Assembly: GCA_039619475.1 (NCBI GenBank)
Contig: CM077116.1
Span: 375,584,188 to 375,648,187, forward strand
Source: Icerya purchasi
Lineage: Eukaryota; Arthropoda; Insecta; Hemiptera; Monophlebidae
Direction: 5' to 3'
Length of the DNA stretch: 64,000 nt
Made by a program: the position numbers and the translations under genes. Positions 11,963 to 22,496 of this stretch are shown in pieces. Each line of letters opens with the position of its first letter. Within the stretch, counting starts at the first letter, position 1. The notes below the pieces were generated by a model. The model was not told where the DNA came from and did not search any database. It saw only the letters and a program-made list of their open reading frames with translations.

Positions 11963-13623
11963 TATTTGGTTAATTTCTGAATTAACATGGTAAGCATGGA
12001 TAGAACCATGCTGTTTTGCTCGGCTAATTGACGGAACATGGATTTAAATTCATTCAGGAATTCGAACAGGTTCACAAAAGGAATATTCTGTATATCATCC
12101 CTTAAATTATTTGGTGATTGGTCGTTAATGGGGATTTGACCGGAATTCCTTATATGAGTTGCATTTGCTGTTATATTGTCCGCTTGACTAGGAGTGTCAG
12201 ACTTAGTAATTTGTGAATAAGTTACGGTTGGTCGTCGATAGTTTTGTTTAATAGGTTGATTTGCTGCAACCCCCGAATTCGTTTTATTTTGTACTAACTT
12301 TTGATAAATCTCACAACCTCTATAATTTGCGGGATGAGATCCGCCACACAGTCCGCATGTAGCCGGAAATTTCGGGTCTTTTTTACATTCGTAAGTCTTA
12401 TGGCCACCTCCACATTTAACACAAACCGGCGTTCTTGTACAGTAAGCTTTGGTGTGTCCCCATTGCTGACAGTTCTGACATTGCGGGATTGATGCTTTCT
12501 TGTTGGGCGATTCTACTTTAATTATAGTATTGCACAATGATTTTAAATTATGTATTTCTCGGCAATTTGCTGTGGGCTCGAGATCCACGAAGAATAATGG
12601 CAGCGGTTTTTTTGTCTGATATTGTTTCACATTATGAACATTACGAACTTCAAAACCATGCGATTCTAATTCTTCTTTTATAACCAGCGGATCGATTGAA
12701 AAGTGTAAATGTCTGATCACCACCTTATAAGCTCTGTCCTGTTTCATTTGATAAGTGTGAAAAATAATATTTTCCTCCCTAAAAACCCGCGTTAGCTTAC
12801 GGTATTGTTCCGGAGAAAGTACGCTTATTTTAACCACGCGATCTGTCAGTGCCTTCGCGTAGTAATCGGACTTGTTTATAACGAGCTCTATTCTCTCCTG
12901 CATTTTTCTGAAATTTTGCACTCCATGTACGAAAATGGGTGGTGGCTTGGGAATGGACGGTGTGGAATTATTCATTGAACTTTTTTCGGCTGAACCTACT
13001 TGACTTTCTTCATCAGAGTCATTTCCGTCGTTCGTTGAGAGGGCCTCAAATCGATTGCGAGTCATTTTAACGTGTTTCTTATTATTATTATCGTTGGCAA
13101 TAGCAGATTGCCGCTTTTTTCCCTTTCTCACCTTAACTTGCTGCCAATCATTTTCCTGGCTGTTTTCATTCTCATGCATATCGACTTCTTCGCCACTACA
13201 ACTCTGATTCGTTCGTTGCGCATTGTTTTGCGGTAAGGGAGGGAAGTGTTGATTATTGATGACATTTTGATTTTGTACGTAATTAATATTTGACTGTAAA
13301 TATTCGAAATTTTCGGGAGTCGGCGCATAAACAAGTACGGGCTGCGCAGTGGAGATACCTGTTGATGAGCCTGCCACATTATATGTCGTCGTGAAAGACG
13401 GAGTAAACCGAGCCGGCTGTACGATTTCGCTAGAACAATTACGTAGCATATCGTCAGGTTGCGCTTGTGTACCGGTCAACGTATAGAGCGGTTCGTGTGT
13501 ATAAGTTGCCGGTTGGATAACGGTTGATGTTGTTGCATGTTGACGCACGTTTTGCGTTTGTGTGTGTGTGTGTCTGTAAAGCGATTGCGTTGTGTGTAAC
13601 GGTGTATCTGCTGTCGTCGCCAT
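11962..13623 (-). CDS. Jockey ORF1, gag-like nucleic-acid-binding protein
   Basis: A 553-residue protein. The N-terminal ~200 residues are rich in T, Q and N and of low complexity. A basic stretch (KVRKGKKRQ) is followed by a central domain. Three cysteine knuckles lie near residues 380-437: CQNCQQWGHTKAYC, CVKCGGGHKTYEC and CGLCGGSHPANYRGC. This layout is typical of Jockey/R1-type gag proteins, which bind element RNA and form ribonucleoprotein. The ATG at 13623 opens the frame and the stop overlaps the ORF2 start (TAATG), a layout suited to termination-reinitiation. The ORF is fully open, so this copy is recent. Function is inferred from family. Confidence 0.88.
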   Translation of the reverse strand: MATTADTPLHTTQSLYRHTHTQTQNVRQHATTSTVIQPATYTHEPLYTLTGTQAQPDDMLRNCSSEIVQPARFTPSFTTTYNVAGSSTGISTAQPVLVYAPTPENFEYLQSNINYVQNQNVINNQHFPPLPQNNAQRTNQSCSGEEVDMHENENSQENDWQQVKVRKGKKRQSAIANDNNNKKHVKMTRNRFEALSTNDGNDSDEESQVGSAEKSSMNNSTPSIPKPPPIFVHGVQNFRKMQERIELVINKSDYYAKALTDRVVKISVLSPEQYRKLTRVFREENIIFHTYQMKQDRAYKVVIRHLHFSIDPLVIKEELESHGFEVRNVHNVKQYQTKKPLPLFFVDLEPTANCREIHNLKSLCNTIIKVESPNKKASIPQCQNCQQWGHTKAYCTRTPVCVKCGGGHKTYECKKDPKFPATCGLCGGSHPANYRGCEIYQKLVQNKTNSGVAANQPIKQNYRRPTVTYSQITKSDTPSQADNITANATHIRNSGQIPINDQSPNNLRDDIQNIPFVNLFEFLNEFKSMFRQLAEQNSMVLSMLTMLIQKLTK

Positions 13624-13960
13624 TACAGCGACGACAATACACGCGTGGTAGGTATGTGCTGGTGTGTGCTAATGTACGAGTTGTTCCGAGAAATGAAGAA
13701 TATGTACGAAAATGAAAAGATTAAATGATAAATAATACAGAATAGATAAGAAAAATGGTTCAATCTCACCGATCTGAAGTGACGAAGTAACTGATAAATA
13801 GCGGTAATATATATTCGAATAATTTGGACGATAACGCGACTATTTTACTGAAACGATATATAAATTAAACGCAAGACACAACACGCGACAAACGAAACCA
13901 ATACGTATGTAATATATTTTAAACTCTAACGAACCCTCCCAGGGGGGGGGGGGCATTACG

Positions 13961-14006
13961 CCCGTCAGTGAGTTTAAAGAGATGCAACGAAAGTTCTCCG
14001 ATATGT
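13961..14006 (+). repeat. diverged direct repeat flanking Jockey element, right copy
   Basis: Partner of 9091-9136. It contains CGTCAGT, AAGAGATGCAA and TCTCCGATAT, and begins a few bases beyond the G-run that may mark the 5' end of the Jockey element. Confidence 0.5.
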
Positions 14007-15020
14007 CGAACACTTTAAAAACAAAAAACAAAGGGTACTCAGTGAAACAGGTGAAACATATTTTTTCCCTTCAAAACCGGAGGTATAAGAAAAACCAAAT
14101 GAGCACTGTGGGCGACAGTGATTCATCAGATTTCTTAGCCGCTATCGATAAATATTCCCTAGTCCATTGGCGCTTAATGTAATACGTCCGACACTTCGGA
14201 AATGCCTAACAGGAGATTGGCGACGACTCTGATCACATTGCCGCCTCCCCACTATTCGATTAGAATTTTAATTTTCTTTGTACAAAAATTTTTGTTGAAG
14301 TACATTTTCTTCGTTTTTTCCCTAACTAGTCGTCGGGCAACTCTGAAACGGGAAATTTCCTTTATGCTACATTCATCGCTTTTCACAAAAAAGCACCTGC
14401 TGATCGGTCAAGCGAATTAATTAACGCATAATAGGTAACTCTAAAGAATTTTTGATATTGCATGGGGATTTGAGAAGTGCGTTTTAATGTTAAGCGTTCA
14501 GCTTTGCGTGAAAACATTTCTTTGCTGTTTTAACAAAATTCTTTGATATTGTTTTCTTATTTTACATAATTCTGCAATAATTCAACTTTTCGTATTATTT
14601 TTTCCTAAGCAGTATCTAATGGTTTAAAGATAATAGTGTGCCAGAGTTCATCTTGGAATCCGTCTTTACCTTCCGTAATAACTTCTGCGGGGAAATAGGA
14701 CTTATGAAGAAAACATACGGTATCTGGTTATTAGCCTCAGTTCGAAACCCAAGTTTATTCAGTAGAAGATCCGGAACAAAATGAACCGTAGACAGCGAAG
14801 TAGGTTCCGTTTATTGAAACTATCTGCTAAACGGTTAGCGCCGATGATGTTTTTTTGCATTTACTGTAAAGTCTATTGCTATGACAAGGGGGGAAAGAAA
14901 TCGTCTAGATGGAGAAGATAGAAAATACTATAGTTCAGCATGCTCATATAATCAAAAAGGTAAATGTATTATAATAACTCCCGAGATCATGAAGCTTTGT
15001 CTTCGAAACGCGTCGGGTGT
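14007..15020. other. no gene recognised
   Basis: It contains 66- and 72-codon ORFs (13982-14182 and 14202-14420, plus strand) without motifs I recognise. No repeat was identified. Confidence 0.5.
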
Positions 15021-15690
15021 TTAATAAAAAATTAAATAATTGTTTCATATTGGTGTATTTAAATTGACTTACTGTACAATAAACGTAAACAATAAGTGTA
15101 ATTAACAGATATATCGTTAAATAGGATATTGAGAAAGACCTAAATAAAGTTAAAACACCGTGTTTGCAATTGGACATTTATTTTTCCTTGAGATTTGCAG
15201 GCCACACTCTAAACATTCACATTTATCCATTCTTATATACCGTTAGGATAATAAATGAAGCTGTGTTCACGACATCATGGCATCCTGTTTTGCTTTATTT
15301 CTTACTTCTTAATCTTGGATTTTTTCTTCATAACGTCCAAGTTCAAATGGTTATTCCCTATCTTTAATATCATTTCCCCCTCTGTTGTGAGTTTTTCTCG
15401 CGATGCCACGATGTCGTGAACATATCTTCATTTATTATCCTAACGATATATAAGAATGGACAAATGGGAAATGTTTAGAGTGTGGCCTGCAAATCTCAAG
15501 GAAAAAGAAATTTCCAATTACAAACACGGAGTTAATATTCTGATGACGGAAGTCTCAACTTTATTTAGGTCTTTCCCAACATCCTATTTAACAATATATC
15601 CGTTAATTACACTGATCGTTTACACGTTTACTGTACGGTCAGTCAATTTAAATACATCAATATAAAACAATTATTTAATTTTTTTATAAT
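15021..15690. repeat. large inverted repeat, ~264/289-bp arms
   Basis: The left arm 15021-15284 is the reverse complement of 15402-15690, with a 117-bp spacer (15285-15401). Shared blocks include TTCACGACATC(A/G)TGGCATC at the inner ends, AGTGTGGCCTGCAAATCTCA in the middle and AATAATTGTTT near the outer ends. The right arm has a ~17-bp insertion near 15537. Arms are roughly 85-90% identical by eye. A transcript through it could fold into a long hairpin. No coding function. Confidence 0.8.
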
Positions 15691-17402
15691 CGAAATCCCC
15701 GTATTCGGTAGAAATGGCAGTTGCAATACAAACGAGAAAAACGAATAAATATTAGCTTTCCATTAAATATATTTCGCGTTTAAAATGTGAATGCTTGGGT
15801 ATTTTTAATGTTACTGTCTGCGGTATGTGTAATCCTTATAAATTTAAAATAAATAAATTCCTTAATAGAAATCAAATGTAAAATAATTTACTACTTCAAT
15901 AAATTAAAATAATTTACTTTAGATACGTTTTAAAGGATAGCCAATCATTAGCTAACCTCAAATAAAACTAAAATTACATTTTCTTTCAGCGTATGTTGCT
16001 GACTGATGATGACCTATGCCCGAAAACGTCTACTTAAATTGAGTTATATTTAAGTTTATTAATAGAAAATTAATTTATATTTATTTTTTTTTCTCATTAA
16101 TCTGTTTTATATTAATAAATTTTAATCAACATCCTCATATTTAGGCGGGATGATTCATCGATCATCTGCTTCTTTTGTGCTTCCTGCTGATCATGATCTT
16201 AAGGTAAGTTCGCAGTTCTTAAATTTTAATTTAACTATACCGAGTGAACTTTTTCACTAGTATTTCTCTCGTATTCAACAGTTAAACATTAATAAAAAAA
16301 CAGTCTGTCATTGCGATTCCTTCGTACACGCGTTTCCGTATTTTTCTCAAAAATTTGGAGAACTATTCCTCGATCCTTTCTCTTTTCCTATAAGTCCATT
16401 AATTTTGAAATCGAAAGCGCGCCATCGCCAATTTTAATCGCTGCACGGCTAAAAATAAATAAACATTACCGCCGGCTCGCTACGAAGTCAGTAATAAAAG
16501 CTCGCAAAGTGTAGCTTTTTCTAGAAAAGAAAGTGATAAAATTAAATGTTTGTCAGCGATGCAAGGCAAACATCACGTTTGTTTACGTCTGCGGCGATAA
16601 ATTTTACGAAATGAACTTTCTGCTAAAAACATTGAAATTTATATCGCTTTAGCGACTTTGATGATTGTTCGATGATTTTCACCGTGCCCTTTCGTTTTCA
16701 ACTTTTTTTCACGCTTAACCTGTTCTCGCATCACATCACGCTGAGAAGACCGGTAAAATTATTCGCTTCGCTGTAATATAGCCTTCAGCTTCTTGGTACG
16801 TATTTTTTTTTAAATTATTAAACGATCTTCTCGCTCGAGATATATAATATAAAAGTAGGAAAATTGGAAATTTTCAGTGATATTTTTAATACCGATAAGA
16901 GTTCATTTCATCTGCTTACATCGTCAGCATTATTACTACGCGGCGAATAATAAGGTTCGACTATATCGAAATGTATGCATCTACAAATTATTTCCTATAT
17001 CATTGAATAAGTCGGGTAGCAATTTAATGCAAAATGATCGTTCGTAAAACTCGATAAGTAGTTTTGATGTTTACATCACTTTGGCGATACACTATCAAAA
17101 GACGAAGAACATTTTTCCGAAGTAATGATTACCCGCTGTTGGTAACGGCACCAAAGCAACGAATTTTGTTTCTTTTTATTATTTATCTTTTCATTTCAAT
17201 ATCGCATTTGGACAAAAAAGTCAAACTATCCGTTATGGTGTTTCATAATAGGCTTGAAATAAAACGTATACACACTTATAAAATGATGGCGTCAAAAATG
17301 AAAAAGCAAAAAAGTCGATAAATCAAATAATTAATAAAGTAAAATAAATATGGTCATAATTTAATCCCGAATTACAGGTTATTAATTTTAATGATGTACT
17401 AT
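15691..17402. other. no gene recognised; contains one hammerhead-like motif
   Basis: Apart from the hammerhead-like motif at 16003, I see only short unsupported ORFs. Confidence 0.5.
16003..16030 (+). ncRNA. hammerhead-like core, Penelope-type terminal repeat
   Basis: CTGATGA, a short segment ending CTATGCCC, then GAAAACGTC: the conserved CUGAUGA and GAAA boxes of hammerhead ribozymes in the right order. Here the putative stem II (ACC...GCC) is poor, so activity is doubtful. The same core, with a better GGG...CCC stem, occurs twice in the palindrome at 49.5 kb. Penelope-like elements are known to carry such motifs in their terminal repeats. Confidence 0.45.
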
Positions 17403-17672
17403 TGGTGACGCGCAGTAGCCTAGTGGTTAACGCGCCTATCTACTAAACCAGAGAACACGGGTTCGAGACTTGTCTCGTTCCAAATCCGAATCGATTCCAA
17501 GTTTATACCTAATCTGGAATAATTGGGTACCGGAGAAATCTGGGAAAGTAAAGAAAGAAACTGCCCCCCCCCCACACACACTCTCATTACTGCCTCTGGC
17601 TTAGTTCATTGTGAACCTTAATTTCATAATCCATGATCAAGGGTATGGGACTTACTTTACTTTTACTTTATT
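17403..17672 (+). mobile_element. tRNA-derived SINE
   Basis: The head has an A box (TAGCCTAGTGG, 17416-17426) and a B box (GGGTTCGAGACT, 17459-17470), spaced as in a tRNA, so RNA polymerase III transcription is expected. The folded tRNA is degenerate and no aminoacyl stem closes downstream. An unrelated body of ~170 bp follows, with a C/CA-rich patch (17562-17582), ending in a short repetitive tail (ACTTACTTTACTTTTACTTT). GTGACG occurs at both ends and may be part of a target duplication. Confidence 0.75.
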
Positions 17673-18104
17673 GTTTGTGACGATAATATTTTTATATGTA
17701 TGTACACATTAATTTAAAATGTTTCAACGTTGTTTGGTAGGATGTCAATATATATCTTATCATTGACTAGCTTCGCCACCAGCTCGCTTCGCTTGCCAAC
17801 CACCACGCACTGATGACTCCACTTGTTTAGTTGCACCCCAATTGTGTATATAATAGAGAAAAATATATTCATAACTTGAACGATGTTATAAACACTGTAA
17901 TGCCTGTTTAAAGTAAAATTTAAAACATTTTTTATTCACAGTAAATGGAAATACATTTCAAATATAGCTTGAGATAAATTCAAATTGAGAATTCGAGATC
18001 GTGCAAGGAAAAAATGAGTAATAAATAACTAATATAAAATCTGACCAATTTTATTACTTCTAGCTATTAAGCAAATCACGTTAGTTAAAACTAAAATCGT
18101 AATA
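17673..18104. other. no gene recognised
   Basis: AT-rich, nothing recognised. Confidence 0.5.
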
Positions 18105-18432
18105 AAAAAAATTTCAGAACTTTTTTATATAATAGATTGTAGATTAATTTATATTTAATTTTGATGATAAGTTCTGCAACTGGCAATTAGTTTATATGGG
18201 GCCACGAGTAACTAAATATTCATCATAACGTAACATGCAACATCAACACTGTCACAATTTACCAAAAACAACGTTCAAACATATTGCATTTAATAAACAT
18301 AAATATATTATCGTTAATAACAATTATTTTTATAATATTAGAAACTACGATTGCTTTTATTTTTTTCATTATTTATTAATCGATTTATTGAATTTTATTA
18401 TTTTTCACTATCGACTATCATTATATACACAC

Positions 18433-18501
<69 letters not shown>

Positions 18502-19118
18502 TTACAACGTAATGCTTAGGCTACTCCCCATTAGAAAACATGTTCCAATTTTATGTAACGTTTGTTATATTTTATAGGATTTTTGTGATTATGTTATTAT
18601 ATTCATACAGACCGATTTATAACTGCGTTGTAAATTTTGATCATTTTATACAAAGTATAGAAGAGAAAGAGACAGAAATTTAAGCAAGAGAGGTCAAGCT
18701 ATAAAATATAACAAACGTTACATAAAATTGGAACATTTTTTCTAATGGGGAGTAGCCTAAGAATTACGTTGTAATAATTTTATATATATATATATAATGA
18801 TAGTCGATAGTGAAAAATAATAAAACTCAATAAATCGATTAATAAATAATGAAAAAAATAAAAGCAATCGTAGTTTCTAATATTATAAAAATAATTGTTA
18901 TTAACGATAATATATTTATGTTTATTAAATGCAATATATTGGAACGTTGTTTTTGGTAAATTTTGGCCGTGTTGATGTTGCATGTTACGTTGTGATGAAC
19001 ATTTAGCAGCTGTTACTCATGGACCCATATAAACTAATTGCCAGTTACAGAATTGATCATCAAAATTTAATACAAATTAATCTACAGTCTATTACATAAA
19101 AAAGTTCTGAAATTTTTT
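18105..19118. repeat. large inverted repeat enclosing a second palindrome
   Basis: The left arm 18105-18427 and right arm 18793-19118 are reverse complements with roughly 90% or better identity by eye. Shared blocks include ATTTCAGAACTTTTTTAT, AACTGGCAATTAGTTTATAT, AACGTAACATGCAACATC and CACTATCGACTATCATT. The arms surround (TA)n tracts and an inverted pair of ends of the TA-flanked repeat family, so the locus is a palindrome inside a palindrome of about 1 kb. The similar 87- and 67-codon ORFs on opposite strands are products of the duplication, not genes. Confidence 0.85.
18498..18776. repeat. TA-flanked interspersed repeat, copy 3, palindromic
   Basis: 18498-18578 is the minus-orientation 3' end of the family (ATTACAACGTAAT...CTCCCCATTAGAAAA...ATGTAACGTTTGTTATATTTTA). 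18701-18776 is the same end in plus orientation. The middle keeps the conserved block (GATCATTTTATACAAAGTATAG) in minus orientation. The copy therefore has two 3' ends facing outward. Confidence 0.75.
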
Positions 19119-20062
19119 ATATATATATAATCAATGGTTCGTGACACTTTTTAAACGGACAGGTCAATTTTATTTCTTTGAAAATTTAACGCGTGAGCGT
19201 TGTATCTCTTCGTTTAAATTAATTTAGCAAGTTTCATTCTGCCGTCTCATTAAAAATATCAAAGCAGTATAAAATCCGCAATTTTAATTAATATCACCTA
19301 TTTTTGGAAACATTTCTATTTAAAGTCTCTAAATTTTTCTATTAACACTGCATAACTGTGATTTAATATCTATTGCACAATTGTTGCTGAATTACGTAAA
19401 CTGTTCTTGTAATGGAAATTTAATGAATGTTTTTGCATTTTAATTTTTAAAAGTTTTAAGTGGTCAACACTTGCTGCGAAGGAAACAATGAAATGCATTA
19501 CTTGTTTCATACAGCCGCAAATCTATTCAGCTATATGATACATTGAATTTCGGAAGTCGTGAATGAAACAACAAATTTTGTACATGCAGATAATTGGCGT
19601 CTACTCTATTGTATAAACCTACTGTTTGATATTATTCAGTAAGAACATCACCTCTAAACGGGTTTATAAACACGGTAATACCGTCAACTTAAAACAAATT
19701 GATTCCTACATATGCGCTATTTCACTTCGAAATTCATATTTATGCTTAACTTTCCGACCCACAAAATAGTGGCCCGGTCGTGGGTAATATTATTTTAACA
19801 TAGAAGTGATGATAAAATACGCAGTACTACTACTTCTTGGAGCCAGCTCTAACAGCAGTCGCAACGTGTGGCTGATTCAGCTACAAAAAAATGATCGTCG
19901 GTGATCGAGTTCAACGCACTTTGAGCCACTCGTAAGCCACTTTGTAACCACTCAACGCCGTAGTTGTGTTGTTATTAATGTTGTGGTTCAAAAGTAATCG
20001 GTTTCGGCCACAGTATAACCACAGCACAACCACAAAATTGTAATCGAAAAGTAGTCTGTGCG
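19119..20062. other. no gene recognised
   Basis: No motif or repeat identified. It forms the left flank of the twin-primed insertion. Confidence 0.5.
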
Positions 20063-20073
20063 AGAGTTTAGCC
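20063..20073 (+). repeat. target-site duplication, left copy
   Basis: AGAGTTTAGCC directly before the T-run (poly(A) on the minus strand). An identical 11-bp copy lies at 26398-26408, at the other end of the insertion. Confidence 0.85.
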
Positions 20074-20149
20074 TTTTTTTTTTTTTTTAATATTTACTAT
20101 GGGTTCGTCAGCGAGGACATTAGCCCAAGAAATGGGAATAGAGAAAAAA

Positions 20150-20761
20150 TCAGATTTTTATGAGGCGTGAAACATTCAACAAGAATGTATCAAGCGCCTG
20201 GATGACAGAAGGAGAAGGAAGGGAAAGAATAAATGCAGCACAATAGGGAGTAGGAACATTGTTTGATAAGAGAGAGGAGTAAAAGGAAGATTGTTCAGAT
20301 GAAAGTGATGAACATTCGAACATTATGTGATCAGGATCACATACATGTTGACTGTTAAGAGGATGTAAAGGACAATACGGAGATGCCGCGAGAGAGAATC
20401 GGAAAAGCGACGAGGGAAGCCAGCTGTGCCCAAAGCGAAGGCGGCATATTGCCGAGATGCTGGAGCGACGCATAAAAGGGAAGTCAAGAAACCAGGAACA
20501 GAAAGGAAGAGAAGGCTGGATGGACAAGTAAAAGGAATCCGGGTTTGAGAATGAGGAGTAGTAGGAGTTAAACCATAATTGGTTGTGCGCTGCAGAGGAC
20601 AGAAGATTAATATTGACGGATGGAAAAGTAGTAAGGAACCTGCCGGAAGAAGAAGCTCGCCGAGCTAATAAGTCAACTGACTCATTTCCTTCTATTCCAG
20701 AATGGCTAGGGATCCAAAGGAAATTAACCTCGATTGCACAAAAAAGGAAGTTTATTAATTT
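20150..20761 (-). pseudogene. ORF2 C-terminal fragment: end of RNase H plus zinc-finger-like tail
   Basis: Continuously open on the minus strand from 20761 to the stop at 20150, with no start of its own because it is the 3' piece of the twin-primed element. It opens with WIPSHSGIEGNESVD, the last catalytic block of RNase H. It then runs through ICRLRFGHSWLPS and SPYCPLHPLNSQHVCDPDHIMFECSSL, the cysteine/histidine-containing tail found at the end of I/R1-type ORF2 proteins. It ends VSRLIKI*. A 3'UTR of ~55 bp and poly(A) follow (T-run 20074-20088). Confidence 0.8.
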
Positions 20762-20984
20762 TTATTGAAAGTGGTTTATCTGTGCTGCGTTCGTATATTT
20801 GCTGATTTTATCGGTGAGATCGTTCATTTTACCTCTATTGTATATAATTTCGTCTATTTTATTTTATCGATAAAGCGGATTCGTATTATTATTCTTATCA
20901 GTTTTTACTTTTATTATTATTAGTAGTATTAGCTTCATCGCTGATATCGCTAATCGTTAACTTTCCTCTCAGTTGTTGAATTCA

Positions 20985-22496
20985 ATGCCAGACGCGTCCG
21001 ACGGGGGAGGTAAGCCTCCCCCGACTAATTCCCGCTCTTCTACCAAAACTGCTTCCGATGTAACAAAATCATCGAATAAAATTAAATCATCTGTTAATCA
21101 TTCTTCACCGTCTTCTTCTAAATCTGTTTCCACTGCTTCTCTTAATAATAACTCGCAGACAGTGTCCCCGACTGTTGAACAAACAGTCATGGACACTTCA
21201 TCTGTACATAACATTCCGTCTAACCCTACTAATACCGATAATCAAATGAAGGCTACCTCCTCTTTAAACGTATTTCCAAACAACTACGAAGGCCAGATCG
21301 TTGTTCTTGTTGAGAGCCTGGAAGACAAGAATATTGCCTATCTCCACCCCATGTCTTTGGCCAGAATGTTTTGTAGAAAAATTAATGGTCTCTCCTCCAT
21401 TTCTAGGTCAGGAAAAAACTTGGTAAAATTAATTTTCACGTCTGTTATCGAAGCCAACAATTTCATCCTTTCGGAAGAATTACACAAAGAATTAAAAATT
21501 CGATCATTCATCCCGCAATCTCTGCTATTTCGACTTGGTGTAGTCCGTGACGTTCCGTCCAATATTTCTGTTGACGAACTATTGTCCAATTGTTCATCGG
21601 AGGTACCCATCTCTAGTATTCGTAGGTTGCAGAAAAGGTCCCTCGATAAAGATAATTCCTTTACTCCTATTCCCGTAATAGAAGTTAAGTTTCAGGGCTC
21701 CTTCCTTCCTTCCCACATCTGCATCTATGATTCTTATCGTGTTAAGGTTGAGCCTTTGATCCGTAGACCCAAATTGTGCCGCAATTGCCTTCGCTTTGAG
21801 CACTTCAGCGCTTCTTGTCGTAGCAAAACCATTTGTTCTTTGTGTGCGGGTGGTCATTCATCTTCGGAATGCACCGTTACGCAACAAAGTGGGCCTTCTT
21901 CCTATCTTTGCGTCCACTGTGGAGAGAATCATTCCGCTTTGGACCCCAACTGTCAAGTCTTTAAAGAACAAGTCAAAATTCAAAAAATAATTAGCTTGCA
22001 AAATGTCTCATATTCCGGGGCAAAAAATATCTGCCAAGCCAAGTTAGTGTCTCCAGCCTTTTCTTTTGCCGAAATTTCAAATTCTTCAAACTTCCCCGCT
22101 TTGGCGAATTCCTCTCCTGCCATCCCTAAGAGGAAACGTCAGAAAAGCTCCAGCAGTTCGTCTTCCTCCTATATCAGGCTTCCTACGCAAAGGCACTTTT
22201 CCAACTCTGCGTCTCCTAATCCCTTGAACAAATATTATTCAAGTTTAACGCTCAATGCTGGCACTAAAGGTTATCGTTATAGTGCTCCGAAGGTCTCCAA
22301 TCCCCCTACAGTATCTCCCTCTGTTCTCGTCAACAATGTAAAGGCTCCAGCAGCCAATAATGTTTCCTTCAGTGACTCCGCCCCTCCTCCTCCTTTCAAC
22401 CCTATAGCTGCTACACTACGAACCGCCCTTGGCAGACTGGACATTCCCAATTTAGAAGATAAATTAGAGGCTTTATGTCAGATTTTACAATCATAG
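20985..22496 (+). CDS. ORF1, gag-like zinc-knuckle protein of the twin-primed element
   Basis: A 503-residue protein from ATG 20985 (MPDASDGGGK). An in-frame TTG lies 12 bases upstream, but ATG is preferred. The N-terminal ~90 residues are serine/threonine/asparagine-rich. A central fold carries IYDSYRVKVEPLIRRPKLC. Three cysteine knuckles lie near residues 262-325: CRNCLRFEHFSASC, CSLCAGGHSSSEC and CVHCGENHSALDPNC. A long S/P-rich tail follows. It is fully open. The family role is RNA binding and particle assembly. Its last 22 bases overlap the start of the next ORF in another frame. Confidence 0.85.
   Translation: MPDASDGGGKPPPTNSRSSTKTASDVTKSSNKIKSSVNHSSPSSSKSVSTASLNNNSQTVSPTVEQTVMDTSSVHNIPSNPTNTDNQMKATSSLNVFPNNYEGQIVVLVESLEDKNIAYLHPMSLARMFCRKINGLSSISRSGKNLVKLIFTSVIEANNFILSEELHKELKIRSFIPQSLLFRLGVVRDVPSNISVDELLSNCSSEVPISSIRRLQKRSLDKDNSFTPIPVIEVKFQGSFLPSHICIYDSYRVKVEPLIRRPKLCRNCLRFEHFSASCRSKTICSLCAGGHSSSECTVTQQSGPSSYLCVHCGENHSALDPNCQVFKEQVKIQKIISLQNVSYSGAKNICQAKLVSPAFSFAEISNSSNFPALANSSPAIPKRKRQKSSSSSSSSYIRLPTQRHFSNSASPNPLNKYYSSLTLNAGTKGYRYSAPKVSNPPTVSPSVLVNNVKAPAANNVSFSDSAPPPPFNPIAATLRTALGRLDIPNLEDKLEALCQILQS

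Larger units (their letters stand above)
9155..13953 (-). mobile_element. Jockey-clade non-LTR retrotransposon, near full length
   Basis: On the minus strand the order is 5'UTR, ORF1 (gag), ORF2 (endonuclease plus reverse transcriptase), a short 3'UTR, then a poly(A) tract seen as T-rich 9155-9183. The two ORFs overlap by one base (TAATG). ORF2 ends without an RNase H domain, as in Jockey-clade elements. The 3' end is clear. The 5' end is uncertain: it may lie at the G-run 13942-13953, or near 13918, because TTAAACT at 9147-9153 also occurs at 13919-13925 and could be a 7-bp target duplication. One internal stop in ORF2 makes this copy non-autonomous unless suppressed. Confidence 0.9.

Noticed and set aside
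13982..14182. 66-codon ORF next to the Jockey element as a disrupted host exon
   Set aside because: No recognisable domain and no splice signals. It begins inside the diverged flanking repeat.
17403..17475. Functional tRNA gene
   Set aside because: A and B boxes are good, but the cloverleaf stems are degenerate and the sequence runs on into a SINE body and repetitive tail.
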